Origin: Chelatococcus sp. YT9
GTDB lineage: Bacteria; Pseudomonadota; Alphaproteobacteria; Rhizobiales; Beijerinckiaceae
Assembly: GCF_018398315.1 (NCBI RefSeq)
Contig: NZ_JAHBRW010000001.1
Span: 554,001-618,000 of the forward strand
DNA: 64,000 nucleotides
Reading direction: 5' to 3'
The notes beneath the pieces were generated by a model. That model was not told the origin of the DNA, did not search any database, and saw only the letters and a list, made by a program, of their open reading frames with translations. Positions within the stretch are counted from its first letter, which is position 1. Each line of letters starts with the position of its first letter. Positions 24,791-33,927 of the stretch are shown here, piece by piece. Position numbers and translations under genes: made by a program.

Positions 24791-26407
24791 ATGAGTGGGA
24801 GTATAAAGTTGGACGCGATGCCCAGCGATGTGGACCACTCGGAAGGCAGCGCCTCGAGATCTCCGCCGGGCGAGCCGCCGCGCGAGATTGAGCTGAAGCT
24901 TTTGGCTCCTCCTGGCGTGCTCGAGCGAATCCATGACGCGCCGATCATCACGCAACACGCCCGAAACAAGGGCAACGTCCGGCATCTGGAAGCCGTTTAT
25001 TTCGACACACCGGACCATAAACTCTCCGCGCATGGCGTTTCTCTCCGGGTGCGGCGCAGCGGCAAGCGGTTTATCCAGACCATCAAACTGCCATCCGACA
25101 CCCACGAGCTGAGCCGTCCGGAATGGGAAACGCCGGTGTCCGGCATGGAGCCGGAACTCGGCTTGTTCCCCCTCGCCGAGATCGGCGACCCTATTGAAAG
25201 TCTCAGCGCCAGCGAGATTGGGCCCGTGTTCACCACGCGTGTACGCCGGTGGACGCGCATGGTCGCGCTCCCCAACGCAATGGTCGAGTTGGCTTTCGAT
25301 GAAGGCACCATCGTGGCCGGAGACAAACAAGCTCCGCTCAGCGAGATCGAGCTGGAGCTGAAAGGCGGCGATATCGGCGCTCTCTATGACTTCGGGCTCG
25401 CGCTGCTCGATCTCGCGCCACTGCAATTGGGCACGGAGAGCAAGGCCGAACGGGGCTATGCCCTTGCGCGCGACGCCGCTCCGGCGGCCACACGCGCTGC
25501 ACCGTCTGAACTCCGCCAGGGCGATAGCGTCGATGCATCCATCGCCAAGCTGCTGATGGGATGCCATGCGCATATGGCTCGCAATATGGCGGCGGCAGCG
25601 CATGGGCGGACGCAGGAAGGCGTCCATCAGATGCGTGTCGCCCTGCGGCGCATGCGCACCGCGTTATCCCTGTTTCACCGCGAGATTCCAGCTCCGTGCC
25701 TGACGAATCTCTCAGCGGACGCGAAGGTCATTGCGCGGTCCCTCGGCGACGCGCGCAATTGGGACGTATTCTGCACTTCGACCGTGCAGACCCTCGCGGA
25801 TCTGAGCCTGCCCGGTTTCGATCCCGGGGCGCTGCGCTCAGCGGCCGAACCCATTCGCCAGCAGAGGTACACGGACGTGCGTGCCATGCTGGCCGCACAG
25901 CAGACGAACCGCTTTTCATTGTCGCTCGGAAGGATCGTGGCGCGGCGGGCCTGGCGCAATGACATCGATAGCGAGACCCTGACCATCCTCACCGAGCCGG
26001 TCGCTGCGCTCGCGGAGCGCGCCCTGTCGCGTCTGCATCGGAAGGCACTGAAGCAGGGCTCCAGCTTTCACGAGCTGGAGCCGGAAGCCCGGCACAGCCT
26101 GCGCCTGACATTAAAGAAGCTGCGCTACGCCACGGAGTTCTTCCTGCCGCTCTTCGCGAATGGCCATCAGGCCAAGGCCTATCTCAAACGTCTTGCCAAA
26201 CTGCAGGACGCGTTGGGCGTCGACAACGATGTCACGACGACGGAACAGCTTCTTGACGCCATCATCGTGCGATCACAAGAACCGGCTGTTCATCGAAGCA
26301 TCGGGCTCATGACCGGCTGGTTGGCGCGCGACCGGACCGAGGCGATGAAATCCCTCAGTAGCCGGTGGAAGGCTTTCAAACGAGCCGAGCCGTTCTGGAA
26401 AGCCTGA
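24791..26407 (+). CDS. CYTH-CHAD domain protein (putative inorganic triphosphatase)
   Basis: A 538-residue protein. The CYTH domain (about residues 32-225) carries the ExExK signature as EIELK near residue 33 and further charged strands of the triphosphate tunnel. The helical CHAD domain (about 250-530) has HQMRVALRRMRTALSLF, DARNWDVF and LRLTLKKLRYATEFF, with the conserved His and Arg/Lys residues that bind polyphosphate. Bacterial CYTH-CHAD proteins hydrolyse inorganic triphosphate, and CHAD binds polyphosphate granules. The start has AGGGA upstream. Neighbouring phn genes give a loose phosphate context. Confidence 0.88.
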   Translation: MSGSIKLDAMPSDVDHSEGSASRSPPGEPPREIELKLLAPPGVLERIHDAPIITQHARNKGNVRHLEAVYFDTPDHKLSAHGVSLRVRRSGKRFIQTIKLPSDTHELSRPEWETPVSGMEPELGLFPLAEIGDPIESLSASEIGPVFTTRVRRWTRMVALPNAMVELAFDEGTIVAGDKQAPLSEIELELKGGDIGALYDFGLALLDLAPLQLGTESKAERGYALARDAAPAATRAAPSELRQGDSVDASIAKLLMGCHAHMARNMAAAAHGRTQEGVHQMRVALRRMRTALSLFHREIPAPCLTNLSADAKVIARSLGDARNWDVFCTSTVQTLADLSLPGFDPGALRSAAEPIRQQRYTDVRAMLAAQQTNRFSLSLGRIVARRAWRNDIDSETLTILTEPVAALAERALSRLHRKALKQGSSFHELEPEARHSLRLTLKKLRYATEFFLPLFANGHQAKAYLKRLAKLQDALGVDNDVTTTEQLLDAIIVRSQEPAVHRSIGLMTGWLARDRTEAMKSLSSRWKAFKRAEPFWKA

Positions 26408-26416
26408 TATCCCCCG

Positions 26417-27466
26417 TCACAGATTGATGGGAATATGGGTCACGAGCACGTAGCTCATGGCGAGCAGTGCAGCCATGGAGGCGAGCACCGCGACCGTGGC
26501 GCGAAGGCCGGTCTTGCGCAGGCTGGCGAAATTCACACCAAGTCCTAGAGCTGCCATCGCTAATACCGTGAAAACCGTGGCGGTCTGGCGGATCACCGGA
26601 ATGACGGCATCGGGGATTACCCCGAGTGAGCGCGCAACGCTGAGCGTGGCAAAACCGATCACGAACCAAGGCACAAGCTTGAAGAAGGACAGGCGTACCG
26701 CACCTTGACTGGTATCCCGCGAGGCGAGCGCGGCGGCGAACACGACTGGGCCGAGCATCAACACCCGGATCAGCTTGACCAGTGTGCCGATCTGCGCGCT
26801 GACGAGGCCGACCGGCATCGTTGCCGCAAGCACCTGCGGCACCGCGTAGACCGTCAGACCCGCCATAGCGCCATACTGGAGTTCCGTCATCTCAAGAAGC
26901 GGCACGCTGAGCGGCAGCAACAGCACCATGACGACGCCGAGCAGGGCCGTGAAGGCGACCGCCGCTGCCACATCATTGCCGTCTGCCCGCATGACCGATG
27001 CGACGGCCGCAATCGCCGAGTTGCCGCAGATGGAATTGCCGGAGGCAACCAGCACCGCCATGGTATGCGGCAAGCCGCACAGGCGGCTGAGCGCATAGCT
27101 GACGAACAGCGAGCAAACCACGACACCAGCGATGCCGATGAGCAGCGGCCCGCCCGCCGCGATGATCGAGGTCGCGCTCAATGACGCGCCGAGCATCATG
27201 ACCGCCACTTCAAGCAAGGTCTTGGCGCTGAACTGGATACCCGGGGTGAAGACTTTGCTCGGAGACCAGACGGCGCGAATGCCGGCGCCGATCAAGATCG
27301 CTAGAACGAGGGCCTCGATATAAGGGTGCCCGCTGATGCGGTATTCGACCGCCTCGATAAGCCACGCAATGCTTCCGATGGCCGCGCATAGCACGACCCC
27401 GGGCAAGACGGTGAAGGCGGGCAGCTGGCGCCGATCCGAAGCGAGCGCAGACACGAACGAGACCAT
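26417..27466 (-). CDS. YeiH/UPF0324 family membrane transporter (putative sulfate/sulfite-type exporter)
   Basis: A 349-residue membrane protein with about ten helices. The PYIEALVLAILIGAGIRA segment, GIQFSAKTLLEVAVMMLGA (part), CGNSAIAAVA and GLGVNFASLRKTG are characteristic of the YeiH family. Members are annotated as putative sulfate exporters, and some act in taurine or cysteate metabolism. The divergent LysR gene is the usual partner and probable activator. Transport substrate here is unproven. Confidence 0.87.
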   Translation of the reverse strand: MVSFVSALASDRRQLPAFTVLPGVVLCAAIGSIAWLIEAVEYRISGHPYIEALVLAILIGAGIRAVWSPSKVFTPGIQFSAKTLLEVAVMMLGASLSATSIIAAGGPLLIGIAGVVVCSLFVSYALSRLCGLPHTMAVLVASGNSICGNSAIAAVASVMRADGNDVAAAVAFTALLGVVMVLLLPLSVPLLEMTELQYGAMAGLTVYAVPQVLAATMPVGLVSAQIGTLVKLIRVLMLGPVVFAAALASRDTSQGAVRLSFFKLVPWFVIGFATLSVARSLGVIPDAVIPVIRQTATVFTVLAMAALGLGVNFASLRKTGLRATVAVLASMAALLAMSYVLVTHIPINL

Positions 27467-27490
27467 TTTCCTAATGTGAATTGATTTCGC

Positions 27491-27519
27491 CGGGATGCAA
27501 ACGCATAGTTCTCATCCCG
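27491..27519. promoter_or_regulatory. Inverted repeat between yeiH-like gene and lysR
   Basis: CGGGATG at 27491-27497 and CATCCCG at 27513-27519 are complementary arms 15 bases apart in the 81-bp divergent region. LysR regulators bind interrupted dyads of this size between themselves and their target, so this is a candidate site. Confidence 0.4.
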
Positions 27520-27547
27520 ACATGACTTAAATTCATAGGGATGGGCG

Positions 27548-28471
27548 ATGGCCCTAAATCTGCATCTCCTGCGCCTGTTCACCACAGTCGCTCAATGCGA
27601 GAGCTTCTCGCGGGCCGGCGATGCGCTCGCTATCAGCCAGTCCGCCGTCTCGAAGGGGGTCCGCGAGTTCGAGCGACAGGTTGGAGTTGCCCTGCTCGAC
27701 CGCACGCGCGGCAGCGTCGTCCTGACGGATGCCGGCCAGGCTCTGCTTCATCACGCGACACTTCTTTTCACGATCGAGAGGGGGGCGGAGGCGGAGCTGC
27801 AGGCCTTTCGCGGCATTGAGCGCGGCGGCCTCCATATCGGCGCCAGCACGACGATAGCGACTTATATATTGCCTCCGATCCTCGGCCTTTTCCACGAGGC
27901 GCACCCGACGATCCAGTTGCGGTTGACGAGCGCGAACACGCGCGACATCGCGAATCTGCTCACCTCCCGTTCGGTCGATCTCGCCTTTGTGGAGGGGCCT
28001 GTCGATCTTCCTGGCCTGACGCTGACACCCTGGCGCGTCGACGAGTTGGTGATCGTCTCGGCGCCCTCGCATCCACTCGCCATGGCGCGGAAGGCGACTG
28101 CCCGGGATCTGGCCCGACATCGTCACATCGTCCGCGAACACGGTTCCGGCACCCGCGACGTCGTCGACAGCGCGCTTCGCGATCTCGGCGTCATACCCAC
28201 TGAGACGATGGAGGTCGACAGCACCGCGGCCATCATGCAAGCGGTCGCTGCCGGGCTCGGCATCGCCGTGATTTCGCGCACAGCCGCCGCTGACATGCTC
28301 GCGCTGGGCAAACTGCAGATCATCAAGCTGCCTGGTGTAACCATCGGCCGTTCTTTGAACCGCCTCACGGTCGCCGGACGGCCGTTGTCATCGGCTGCGC
28401 TGATGTTCGATCGCTTCGCGGCCAGATCCGAGGCAGATCACGCCAAACAACAGATTGATTATGTTATTTAA
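27548..28471 (+). CDS. LysR family regulator, divergent from YeiH-type transporter
   Basis: A 307-residue LysR protein: N-terminal winged helix (LRLFTTVAQCESFSRAGDALAISQSAVSKGVREFE, shown as LAISQSAVSKGVREFE) and a periplasmic-binding-like effector domain from about residue 90 (GGLHIGASTTIATYILPP in part). The pairing with a YeiH gene recalls YeiE-type regulators of sulfite-linked transport. It probably regulates the divergent transporter and itself. Confidence 0.92.
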   Translation: MALNLHLLRLFTTVAQCESFSRAGDALAISQSAVSKGVREFERQVGVALLDRTRGSVVLTDAGQALLHHATLLFTIERGAEAELQAFRGIERGGLHIGASTTIATYILPPILGLFHEAHPTIQLRLTSANTRDIANLLTSRSVDLAFVEGPVDLPGLTLTPWRVDELVIVSAPSHPLAMARKATARDLARHRHIVREHGSGTRDVVDSALRDLGVIPTETMEVDSTAAIMQAVAAGLGIAVISRTAAADMLALGKLQIIKLPGVTIGRSLNRLTVAGRPLSSAALMFDRFAARSEADHAKQQIDYVI

Positions 28472-28523
28472 ATAAATCTACAAACATGATTGACTGAGTG
28501 GAGAATTTACCGAATGGCCTCGC

Positions 28524-28853
28524 ATGATCCTGACTCTCAAGCACAGTCTTCTGAGACTATTGAGCTTGGCTTTCGAGCCTCCCGCCATCCCGTCCCCGGG
28601 TTCGGGTGACCGCTGGATCGGTCGGCGGTTGACGATCATCGCGGTCGATGACCAGGGTCTGACGGTTCAGGACGGACGGGGCACCATCGAGACGCTTCCC
28701 CTCAGCTACGGCCTGCAACAGGCGCTTTCAAACACCATGCGCGATACGGGACGCGACACGCCCGCCGGCTTCGTTCTCCTGCGCGAGCCCTTCGACGTGG
28801 ATGGCCTGCCTTTCTGGCGATGGGCCGTCCTACCACACCCGCTGGAACTATGA
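28524..28853 (+). CDS. Hypothetical protein
   Basis: A 109-residue reading frame of unknown family. The first 25 residues are amphipathic (ILTLKHSLLRLLSLAFEPP) and the rest is hydrophilic (GRRLTIIAVDDQGLTVQDG, PFWRWAVLPHPLEL). Codon use from about 28600 on has the G/C third positions of local genes, so the C-terminal part is probably real. The N-terminus is doubtful: an overlapping frame from ATG 28514 has a better GGAG site but stops after 31 codons, which raises the possibility of a frameshift near 28605. No function can be given. Confidence 0.5.
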   Translation: MILTLKHSLLRLLSLAFEPPAIPSPGSGDRWIGRRLTIIAVDDQGLTVQDGRGTIETLPLSYGLQQALSNTMRDTGRDTPAGFVLLREPFDVDGLPFWRWAVLPHPLEL

Positions 28854-29039
28854 AGCCGCCGCCTTAAATGCGTTACGGCCGGCGCGGCTGAGCACATCGA
28901 TGGCGATCACAAGCCTTTCAGTCTTGGTGATATGACCCACGCCGCGGCCCACGTGGCGCGGAAAACATCTCGTGCGGTTTACGGATTTGAATTTCCTGGG
29001 CGCGAATGCCATCACAGAGTGGAGCTTCAGATCCATCAA
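28848..29039 (-). CDS. Possible small protein or gene remnant
   Basis: A 63-codon leftward frame whose C-terminal half (GHITKTERLVIAIDVLSRAGRN, shown in part) has normal codon use for this DNA. It overlaps the end of the hypothetical gene by 6 bases and fills the gap before nikR. It has no recognisable domain and no clear ribosome site, so it may be the remnant of a longer gene or chance. Confidence 0.25.
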   Translation of the reverse strand: MMDLKLHSVMAFAPRKFKSVNRTRCFPRHVGRGVGHITKTERLVIAIDVLSRAGRNAFKAAAS

Positions 29040-29080
29040 ACGTGGCTGCCGGCAATGGCAGCCAGAGAGAATGCCGCGCC

Positions 29081-29569
29081 ATGCAACGGATCACCGTGAC
29101 GATTGACGACGACCTCCTGGCCGGCATCGACGCCTACTGTGAACGCAAGGGATACCAGAGCCGCTCCGAGGCCTTGCGGGATGTCATTCGCGCCGAGTTC
29201 TCGCGCAAGGAGACGATGGAAGAAGCCTTGCCGCCCAGCAGGGCACAGGGCCACGGTGTTCTTTCCTACGTTTATGAGCATCACACCCGTGCGCTGGCGA
29301 GCCGGCTGACCTCGAACCACCACGACCACTCGGATCTGTCAGTCGCGACGATGCACGTCCATGTGGACCATGATCTTTGCCTCGAGGTGTCAATTCTCAA
29401 AGGCACTGTCCACGCCATGCAGCATTTCGCCGACAGCGTTTCAAGCCAGCGCGGCGTCCGCCACGGCCATCTGCATGTGATGCCAGCCGGCTCTGATGAC
29501 ACGCATGACCAGGGGCGCTCTCATTCCCATCCACCCGGCGCCCATAGTCACCATCATCACGACGATTGA
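29081..29569 (+). CDS. nikR: Nickel-responsive repressor NikR with His-rich tail
   Basis: A 162-residue ribbon-helix-helix regulator. The DNA-binding part is residues 1-45 (RITVTIDDDLLAGIDAY, SRSEALRDVIR). The ACT-like sensor domain keeps the high-affinity Ni ligands: H81, H92, H94 and C100 (TMHVHVDHDLCLE), equal to E. coli H76, H87, H89 and C95. Residues from about 139 onward form an extra tail with ten His, including four in a row, absent from standard NikR of about 133 residues. ATG 29081 is the RHH start. It lies 160 bp before nikA and should repress it through the site at 29672. Confidence 0.95.
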   Translation: MQRITVTIDDDLLAGIDAYCERKGYQSRSEALRDVIRAEFSRKETMEEALPPSRAQGHGVLSYVYEHHTRALASRLTSNHHDHSDLSVATMHVHVDHDLCLEVSILKGTVHAMQHFADSVSSQRGVRHGHLHVMPAGSDDTHDQGRSHSHPPGAHSHHHHDD

Positions 29570-29578
29570 TCGAAGGCC

Positions 29579-29597
29579 GGGCGCGCGCGCCGCGCCC
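29579..29597 (+). terminator. GC-rich hairpin after nikR
   Basis: GGGCGCG and CGCGCCC flank a 5-base loop ten bases after the nikR stop. No T-tract follows. It may end the nikR transcript, separating it from the nikA promoter. Confidence 0.4.
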
Positions 29598-29671
29598 CCG
29601 TCACAAGCCCATAAAATACTGGGCCTCAACAACATTTCGATCAGCATCGCTAAATGCCGATTGCACCTGCA

Positions 29672-29699
29672 GTATGATATTTCTATAAAATCATCATAC
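29672..29699. promoter_or_regulatory. NikR operator, exact match to GTATGA-N16-TCATAC
   Basis: GTATGA at 29672-29677 and TCATAC at 29694-29699 are separated by exactly 16 bases. This is the consensus bound by E. coli NikR, matched at all 12 fixed positions. It lies 31 bp upstream of the nikA start, where bound NikR would block transcription. Confidence 0.9.
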
Positions 29700-29729
29700 T
29701 TGAGTGGTAGCAACAGGTGAGGCTCAGCA

Positions 29730-31316
29730 ATGCGCAAGTTGTTCCGATGGATCGGCGGGGCAAGTTTCGCACTGGCAGCCGCCTGCATAGCGCCGGCGCA
29801 GACGGCGAGTGCCCAGACGCTCAACTTTTCCTGGCCGCAGAATGTCGGCCCCCTTAATCCCCATCTCTATTCGCCGAACCAGATGTTCGCGCAAGCGATG
29901 GTCTATGAGCCGCTGGTCCGCTACCAGGCGGACGGCAAAGTCGTGCCGTGGCTCGCGCAGTCCTGGGACGTCTCCGAAGACGGCAGAACCTACACTTTCA
30001 AGCTGCGGCCCGGCGTGAAATTCTCGAACGGCGAGCCTTTCAACGCCGAGGCTGCCGTCGCCAATTTCGATGCGATCCTCGCCAATCGCGAACGCCATGC
30101 CTGGCTCGAGCTGGCCAACCAGATCGTGAAGGCCGAGGCGATCGACGAGGCGACGCTGCGGCTGACCCTGAAGGATGCCTATTACCCGGTATTGCAGGAA
30201 CTCGCCCTCCCCCGGCCATTCCGCTTCATCGCTCCCTCGCAGTTCGGCGAGAAGGGCAGCACGATGGACGGCATCAAGGCGCCGATCGGGACCGGTCCCT
30301 GGACGCTCGATGCGATCAGCCTGGGCGAACATGACATCTTCAAGCGCAATGCCAACTACTGGGGTGAGAAGCCCGCGTTCGAGCGGGTCGTCATCAAGGT
30401 CATTCCCGATCCCAACACCCGCGCCGTCGCTTTGGAAACCGGAGAGATCGACCTGATCTATGGGGCCGACGGCCCCATCTCGCCGGATACCTTTGCGCGC
30501 TTCAAGCAGGGCAAAACCTACAACGCGCGCCTCTCCGAACCGCTGGAGACACGGCCGCTGGCCATCAACACCAGGCTGGCGCCGACCAATGAACTCGCCG
30601 TGCGGCAGGCGATCAACCATGCCGTCGACAAGAACACCATGATCAGGACGGTGCTCTACGGCACCCAGAAGCGCGCCGACACCCTGTTCGCGCCCAACGT
30701 GCCCTATGCCGACATCGGTCTGAAACCCTATGCGTACGATCCCGCTCAGGCCGAGATGCTTCTCGAGAACGCCGGTTGGGTACGGCCGAAAGGGAATCCG
30801 ATCCGCGTCAAGGACGGCAAGCCGCTCGCGATCGAGCTGAACTTTGTCGGTCCCGACGCCGTGGCGAAATCAATGGCGGAAGTGATTCAAGCGGATTTGC
30901 GGAAGGTCGGCATCGACGCCGTCCTCGTGGGCGAGGAGGAGAGCAGCATCTATGCCCGTCAGCGCGACGGGCGCTTCGGCATGATCTTCAATCGGACATG
31001 GGGGGCGCCCTATGACCCGCATGCCTTCCTCAGTTCGATGCGGCTGCCTTCGCACGCGGACTATCAGGCGCAGCTCGGTCTACCGAACAAGGCCGAGATC
31101 GACGCTGACATCAGCGAGGCCCTCATCTCCACGGACGAGGAGAAGCGCCGAGCGCTCTACGCGAAAATTCTCACCAGCCTCCACGAGCAAGCCGTCTATC
31201 TGCCGCTGACCTATGTGACAGCGATAGCCGTCGCCAAGCCAACCCTGGCCGAGGTTCCCTTCGGAGCGATGTCGAGCGAAATCCCGTTCGACAAGATCAA
31301 GCCTGCAAGCCACTGA
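29730..31316 (+). CDS. nikA: Nickel-binding periplasmic protein NikA
   Basis: A 528-residue family 5 binding protein with a Sec signal (LFRWIGGASFALAAACIAPA, cleavage near ASA-Q). NFSWPQNVGPLNPHLYSPNQMFAQ at the mature N-terminus is typical of NikA (shown as GPLNPHLYSPNQMFAQ), with NRTWGAPYDPHAFLSSMR near residue 430. AGGTGAGG stands before the ATG. It is the first gene of nikABCDE and binds nickel chelates for the importer. Assignment rests on sequence, the NikR gene and the operator. Confidence 0.94.
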   Translation: MRKLFRWIGGASFALAAACIAPAQTASAQTLNFSWPQNVGPLNPHLYSPNQMFAQAMVYEPLVRYQADGKVVPWLAQSWDVSEDGRTYTFKLRPGVKFSNGEPFNAEAAVANFDAILANRERHAWLELANQIVKAEAIDEATLRLTLKDAYYPVLQELALPRPFRFIAPSQFGEKGSTMDGIKAPIGTGPWTLDAISLGEHDIFKRNANYWGEKPAFERVVIKVIPDPNTRAVALETGEIDLIYGADGPISPDTFARFKQGKTYNARLSEPLETRPLAINTRLAPTNELAVRQAINHAVDKNTMIRTVLYGTQKRADTLFAPNVPYADIGLKPYAYDPAQAEMLLENAGWVRPKGNPIRVKDGKPLAIELNFVGPDAVAKSMAEVIQADLRKVGIDAVLVGEEESSIYARQRDGRFGMIFNRTWGAPYDPHAFLSSMRLPSHADYQAQLGLPNKAEIDADISEALISTDEEKRRALYAKILTSLHEQAVYLPLTYVTAIAVAKPTLAEVPFGAMSSEIPFDKIKPASH

Positions 31317-31325
31317 GCTGCCCAA

Positions 31326-32270
31326 ATGGCCTCCTTCATCGCCCGGCGTATCCTGCTCCTCGTTCCGATGCTGCTCGGAGCCTCCCTCGTCATCTTTCTG
31401 ATGCTGCGCCTGGGGCCAAGCGACCCTGCGCTCGATTATCTCCGGCTGTCGCGTATTCCGCCCACCGACCAGGCACTTGTCGAAGCACGCGCCATACTCG
31501 GCTTGGACAAGCCGCTGCTGACCCAGTATCTCCTCTGGCTGTGGGATGCGCTGCGGCTCGATTTCGGCACGTCCTATGCCTTGCAGCGACCCGTCTTGCC
31601 GGAGGTGCTGCATTTCCTGCCTGCAACGCTTCAACTCGCCGGCATCGCGCTCGCCTTCACCCTCCTCGTTTCCGTGCCGCTCGGCATGTGGGCCGCCCGG
31701 CATCGCGACAGGTGGCCCGATCAGGTAGTGCGCGGCATCGCCTTCCTTGGTGTCTCAATGCCCAACTTCTGGCTTGGCTTCCTGCTGGTGCTGCTCTTCT
31801 CCCTGCAGCTCGGCTGGCTGCCACCGATGGGCCGCGGCACTCCCGCGCATCTCATCATGCCGGTCATCGCCATTTGCTTCATGTCGCTGGCCATCAACGC
31901 GCGGCTCCTACGTGCCAGCATGCTTGAAGTCGCAGGCCAGCGGCATGTGTACTATGCGCGCCTCCGGGGCCTGAGCGAGGGCAAGGTCGAGCGCAGCCAT
32001 GTGCTGCGCAACGCCATCCTGCCGATCATCACCGCGACTGGCATGCATGCAGGTGAACTCATCGGCGGCACGCTGGTGATCGAAAGCGTCTTCGGCTGGC
32101 CGGGTCTCGGCCGCTATGCGGTCTCGGCCATTTTCAACCGGGACTATCCCGTCATCCAGTGCTTCACACTCATGATGGTGCTGATCTTCGTGCTGTGTAA
32201 CCTCCTCGTCGACATCTTCTACGCCTGGGCTGACCCGCGCATCCGCCTCAATGCCGGGAGCGCCGAATGA
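31326..32270 (+). CDS. nikB: Nickel ABC importer permease NikB
   Basis: A 314-residue DppB-type membrane protein with [31 protein letters not shown] and [24 protein letters not shown] (part). The coupling loop holds [21 protein letters not shown]. It lies 9 bases after nikA and overlaps nikC by 4 bases. Confidence 0.93.
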   Translation: MASFIARRILLLVPMLLGASLVIFLMLRLGPSDPALDYLRLSRIPPTDQALVEARAILGLDKPLLTQYLLWLWDALRLDFGTSYALQRPVLPEVLHFLPATLQLAGIALAFTLLVSVPLGMWAARHRDRWPDQVVRGIAFLGVSMPNFWLGFLLVLLFSLQLGWLPPMGRGTPAHLIMPVIAICFMSLAINARLLRASMLEVAGQRHVYYARLRGLSEGKVERSHVLRNAILPIITATGMHAGELIGGTLVIESVFGWPGLGRYAVSAIFNRDYPVIQCFTLMMVLIFVLCNLLVDIFYAWADPRIRLNAGSAE

Positions 32271-33145
32271 CAGCGCTCGTCGAACACGACAGCGGCGCCT
32301 TAGCACCGCCCCGCGGCTTCTTCGCCAGCATGCGGTGGAGTTCTCGCATCGCATGCTGCCTCGTCGCGGTCCTTCTTCTGACTGCCATCGCCGCGCCCCT
32401 GATTGCGCCCTACGATCCGAATGCCGTCGACCTGCCAGGTCGCCTTCAGGGGCCGAGCCTCGCTCATTGGATGGGCACCGATCATCTCGGGCGCGACATG
32501 CTCTCCCGCCTGATCCACGGTTCCCGTGTGTCGCTCGGTGCGGTCGCCATCGCGCTCACAGGGATCATCGCGCTCGGCATCCTCATCGGCGGTACCTCGG
32601 CCGTGCTTGGCGGCCGTGCCGACCAGCTCATCATGCGCTGCTGCGACGTGTTCCTGACGTTCCCCACCATCGTGCTCGCCCTCTTCATGGTGGGTATGCT
32701 CGGCACCGGCCTCGTCAACGTCATCATCGCGATCGTGCTGTCGCACTGGGCGTGGTACGCGCGCATCGTGCGCGGGCTTGTTCTCTCCTTCAAACGCCGC
32801 GATTTCATCCTGGCGGCACGTGTCGCCGGCGCCAGCCGCACGCGCATCTTCATCGAGCATCTCATGCCGCCGACCATCGCTCAGCTCGTGGTGCTGGCGA
32901 CGCTCGACATTGGCCATATCATGCTGCACGTCTCCGGCCTGTCGTTTCTCGGTCTCGGCGTGATGGCGCCGACAGCGGAATGGGGCGTCATGATCAACGA
33001 CGCACGGCAGTTCGTCTGGACGGAACCGATGCTGCTGTTCTGGCCGGGTCTCGCGCTGTTCGTCGCAGTGGCCGCGTTCAATCTCGCGGGTGATGCCATT
33101 CGCGACAAGCTCGATCCGCATCTCGCAGCGGAGCATCAGCACTGA
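32267..33145 (+). CDS. nikC: Nickel ABC importer permease NikC
   Basis: A 292-residue DppC-type membrane protein with [21 protein letters not shown] (part), coupling loop [18 protein letters not shown] and [16 protein letters not shown]. The ATG overlaps the nikB stop, and its own TGA shares a base with the nikD ATG. Confidence 0.93.
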   Translation: MTALVEHDSGALAPPRGFFASMRWSSRIACCLVAVLLLTAIAAPLIAPYDPNAVDLPGRLQGPSLAHWMGTDHLGRDMLSRLIHGSRVSLGAVAIALTGIIALGILIGGTSAVLGGRADQLIMRCCDVFLTFPTIVLALFMVGMLGTGLVNVIIAIVLSHWAWYARIVRGLVLSFKRRDFILAARVAGASRTRIFIEHLMPPTIAQLVVLATLDIGHIMLHVSGLSFLGLGVMAPTAEWGVMINDARQFVWTEPMLLFWPGLALFVAVAAFNLAGDAIRDKLDPHLAAEHQH

Positions 33146-33927
33146 TGCCCACGCTCACGATCGAAGACCTCACCATCACGACACATCGGCATGGCCGGCA
33201 CATCCCGCTCGTCGACGGGCTCACGCTCACCCTGGAGACAGGGCATATCCTCGCCCTCGTGGGGCCGAGCGGTTCGGGCAAATCCCTCACGGCAAGCGGC
33301 GCGCAGGGCGTTCTGCCAGCCGGGGTGGCCCGCAGGTCCGGTCGTATCCTGCTGGATGGAGAGGAAAAGCCGGCCGCGACACTCCGCGGACGCACCATCG
33401 CCACCATCATGCAGAACCCGCGCAGCGCCTTCAATCCGGTGAAGACCATGCGCGCCCACGCGGTGGAAACGCTGGCCGCCGTTGGCCATCGGGACGCCGG
33501 CTCCGAAGACGCCATCCGTGACACCATGGCGGAGGTTGGGCTGGACGATCCCGCGCGAATCCTCGCGCTCCATCCGTTCGAGATGAGCGGCGGCATGCTC
33601 CAGCGCATGATGATCGCGCTCGCGCTCTTGTCGCGCGCGCCTTTTCTCTTTGCCGACGAGCCGACGACGGACATCGACCTCGTCGTGCAGGCGCGCCTGC
33701 TCGATCTCATCGAGCGCGTCGCCCGGGAGCGCAATCTCGGCGTCCTCCTCATCACCCACGACATGGGCGTTGTAGCACGCCTCGCCGATGGCATGGCTGT
33801 CATGAGTGCCGGCCGGATCGTGGAACGCGGTTCGGTGCGCTCGATCTTCGACGCGCCGGCGCACCCGATCACCCAGAGCCTCATCGCCGCGCATCTCGCG
33901 CTCTATGTCGAGGAGGAGGTGGCGTGA
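33145..33927 (+). CDS. nikD: Nickel ABC importer ATPase NikD
   Basis: A 260-residue ATPase with Walker A GPSGSGKS, signature MSGGMLQR, Walker [13 protein letters not shown] (the D-loop has TDIDL where most have ALD) and H-loop [23 protein letters not shown] and the short length without the oligopeptide C-terminal extension are typical of NikD. Confidence 0.93.
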   Translation: MPTLTIEDLTITTHRHGRHIPLVDGLTLTLETGHILALVGPSGSGKSLTASGAQGVLPAGVARRSGRILLDGEEKPAATLRGRTIATIMQNPRSAFNPVKTMRAHAVETLAAVGHRDAGSEDAIRDTMAEVGLDDPARILALHPFEMSGGMLQRMMIALALLSRAPFLFADEPTTDIDLVVQARLLDLIERVARERNLGVLLITHDMGVVARLADGMAVMSAGRIVERGSVRSIFDAPAHPITQSLIAAHLALYVEEEVA

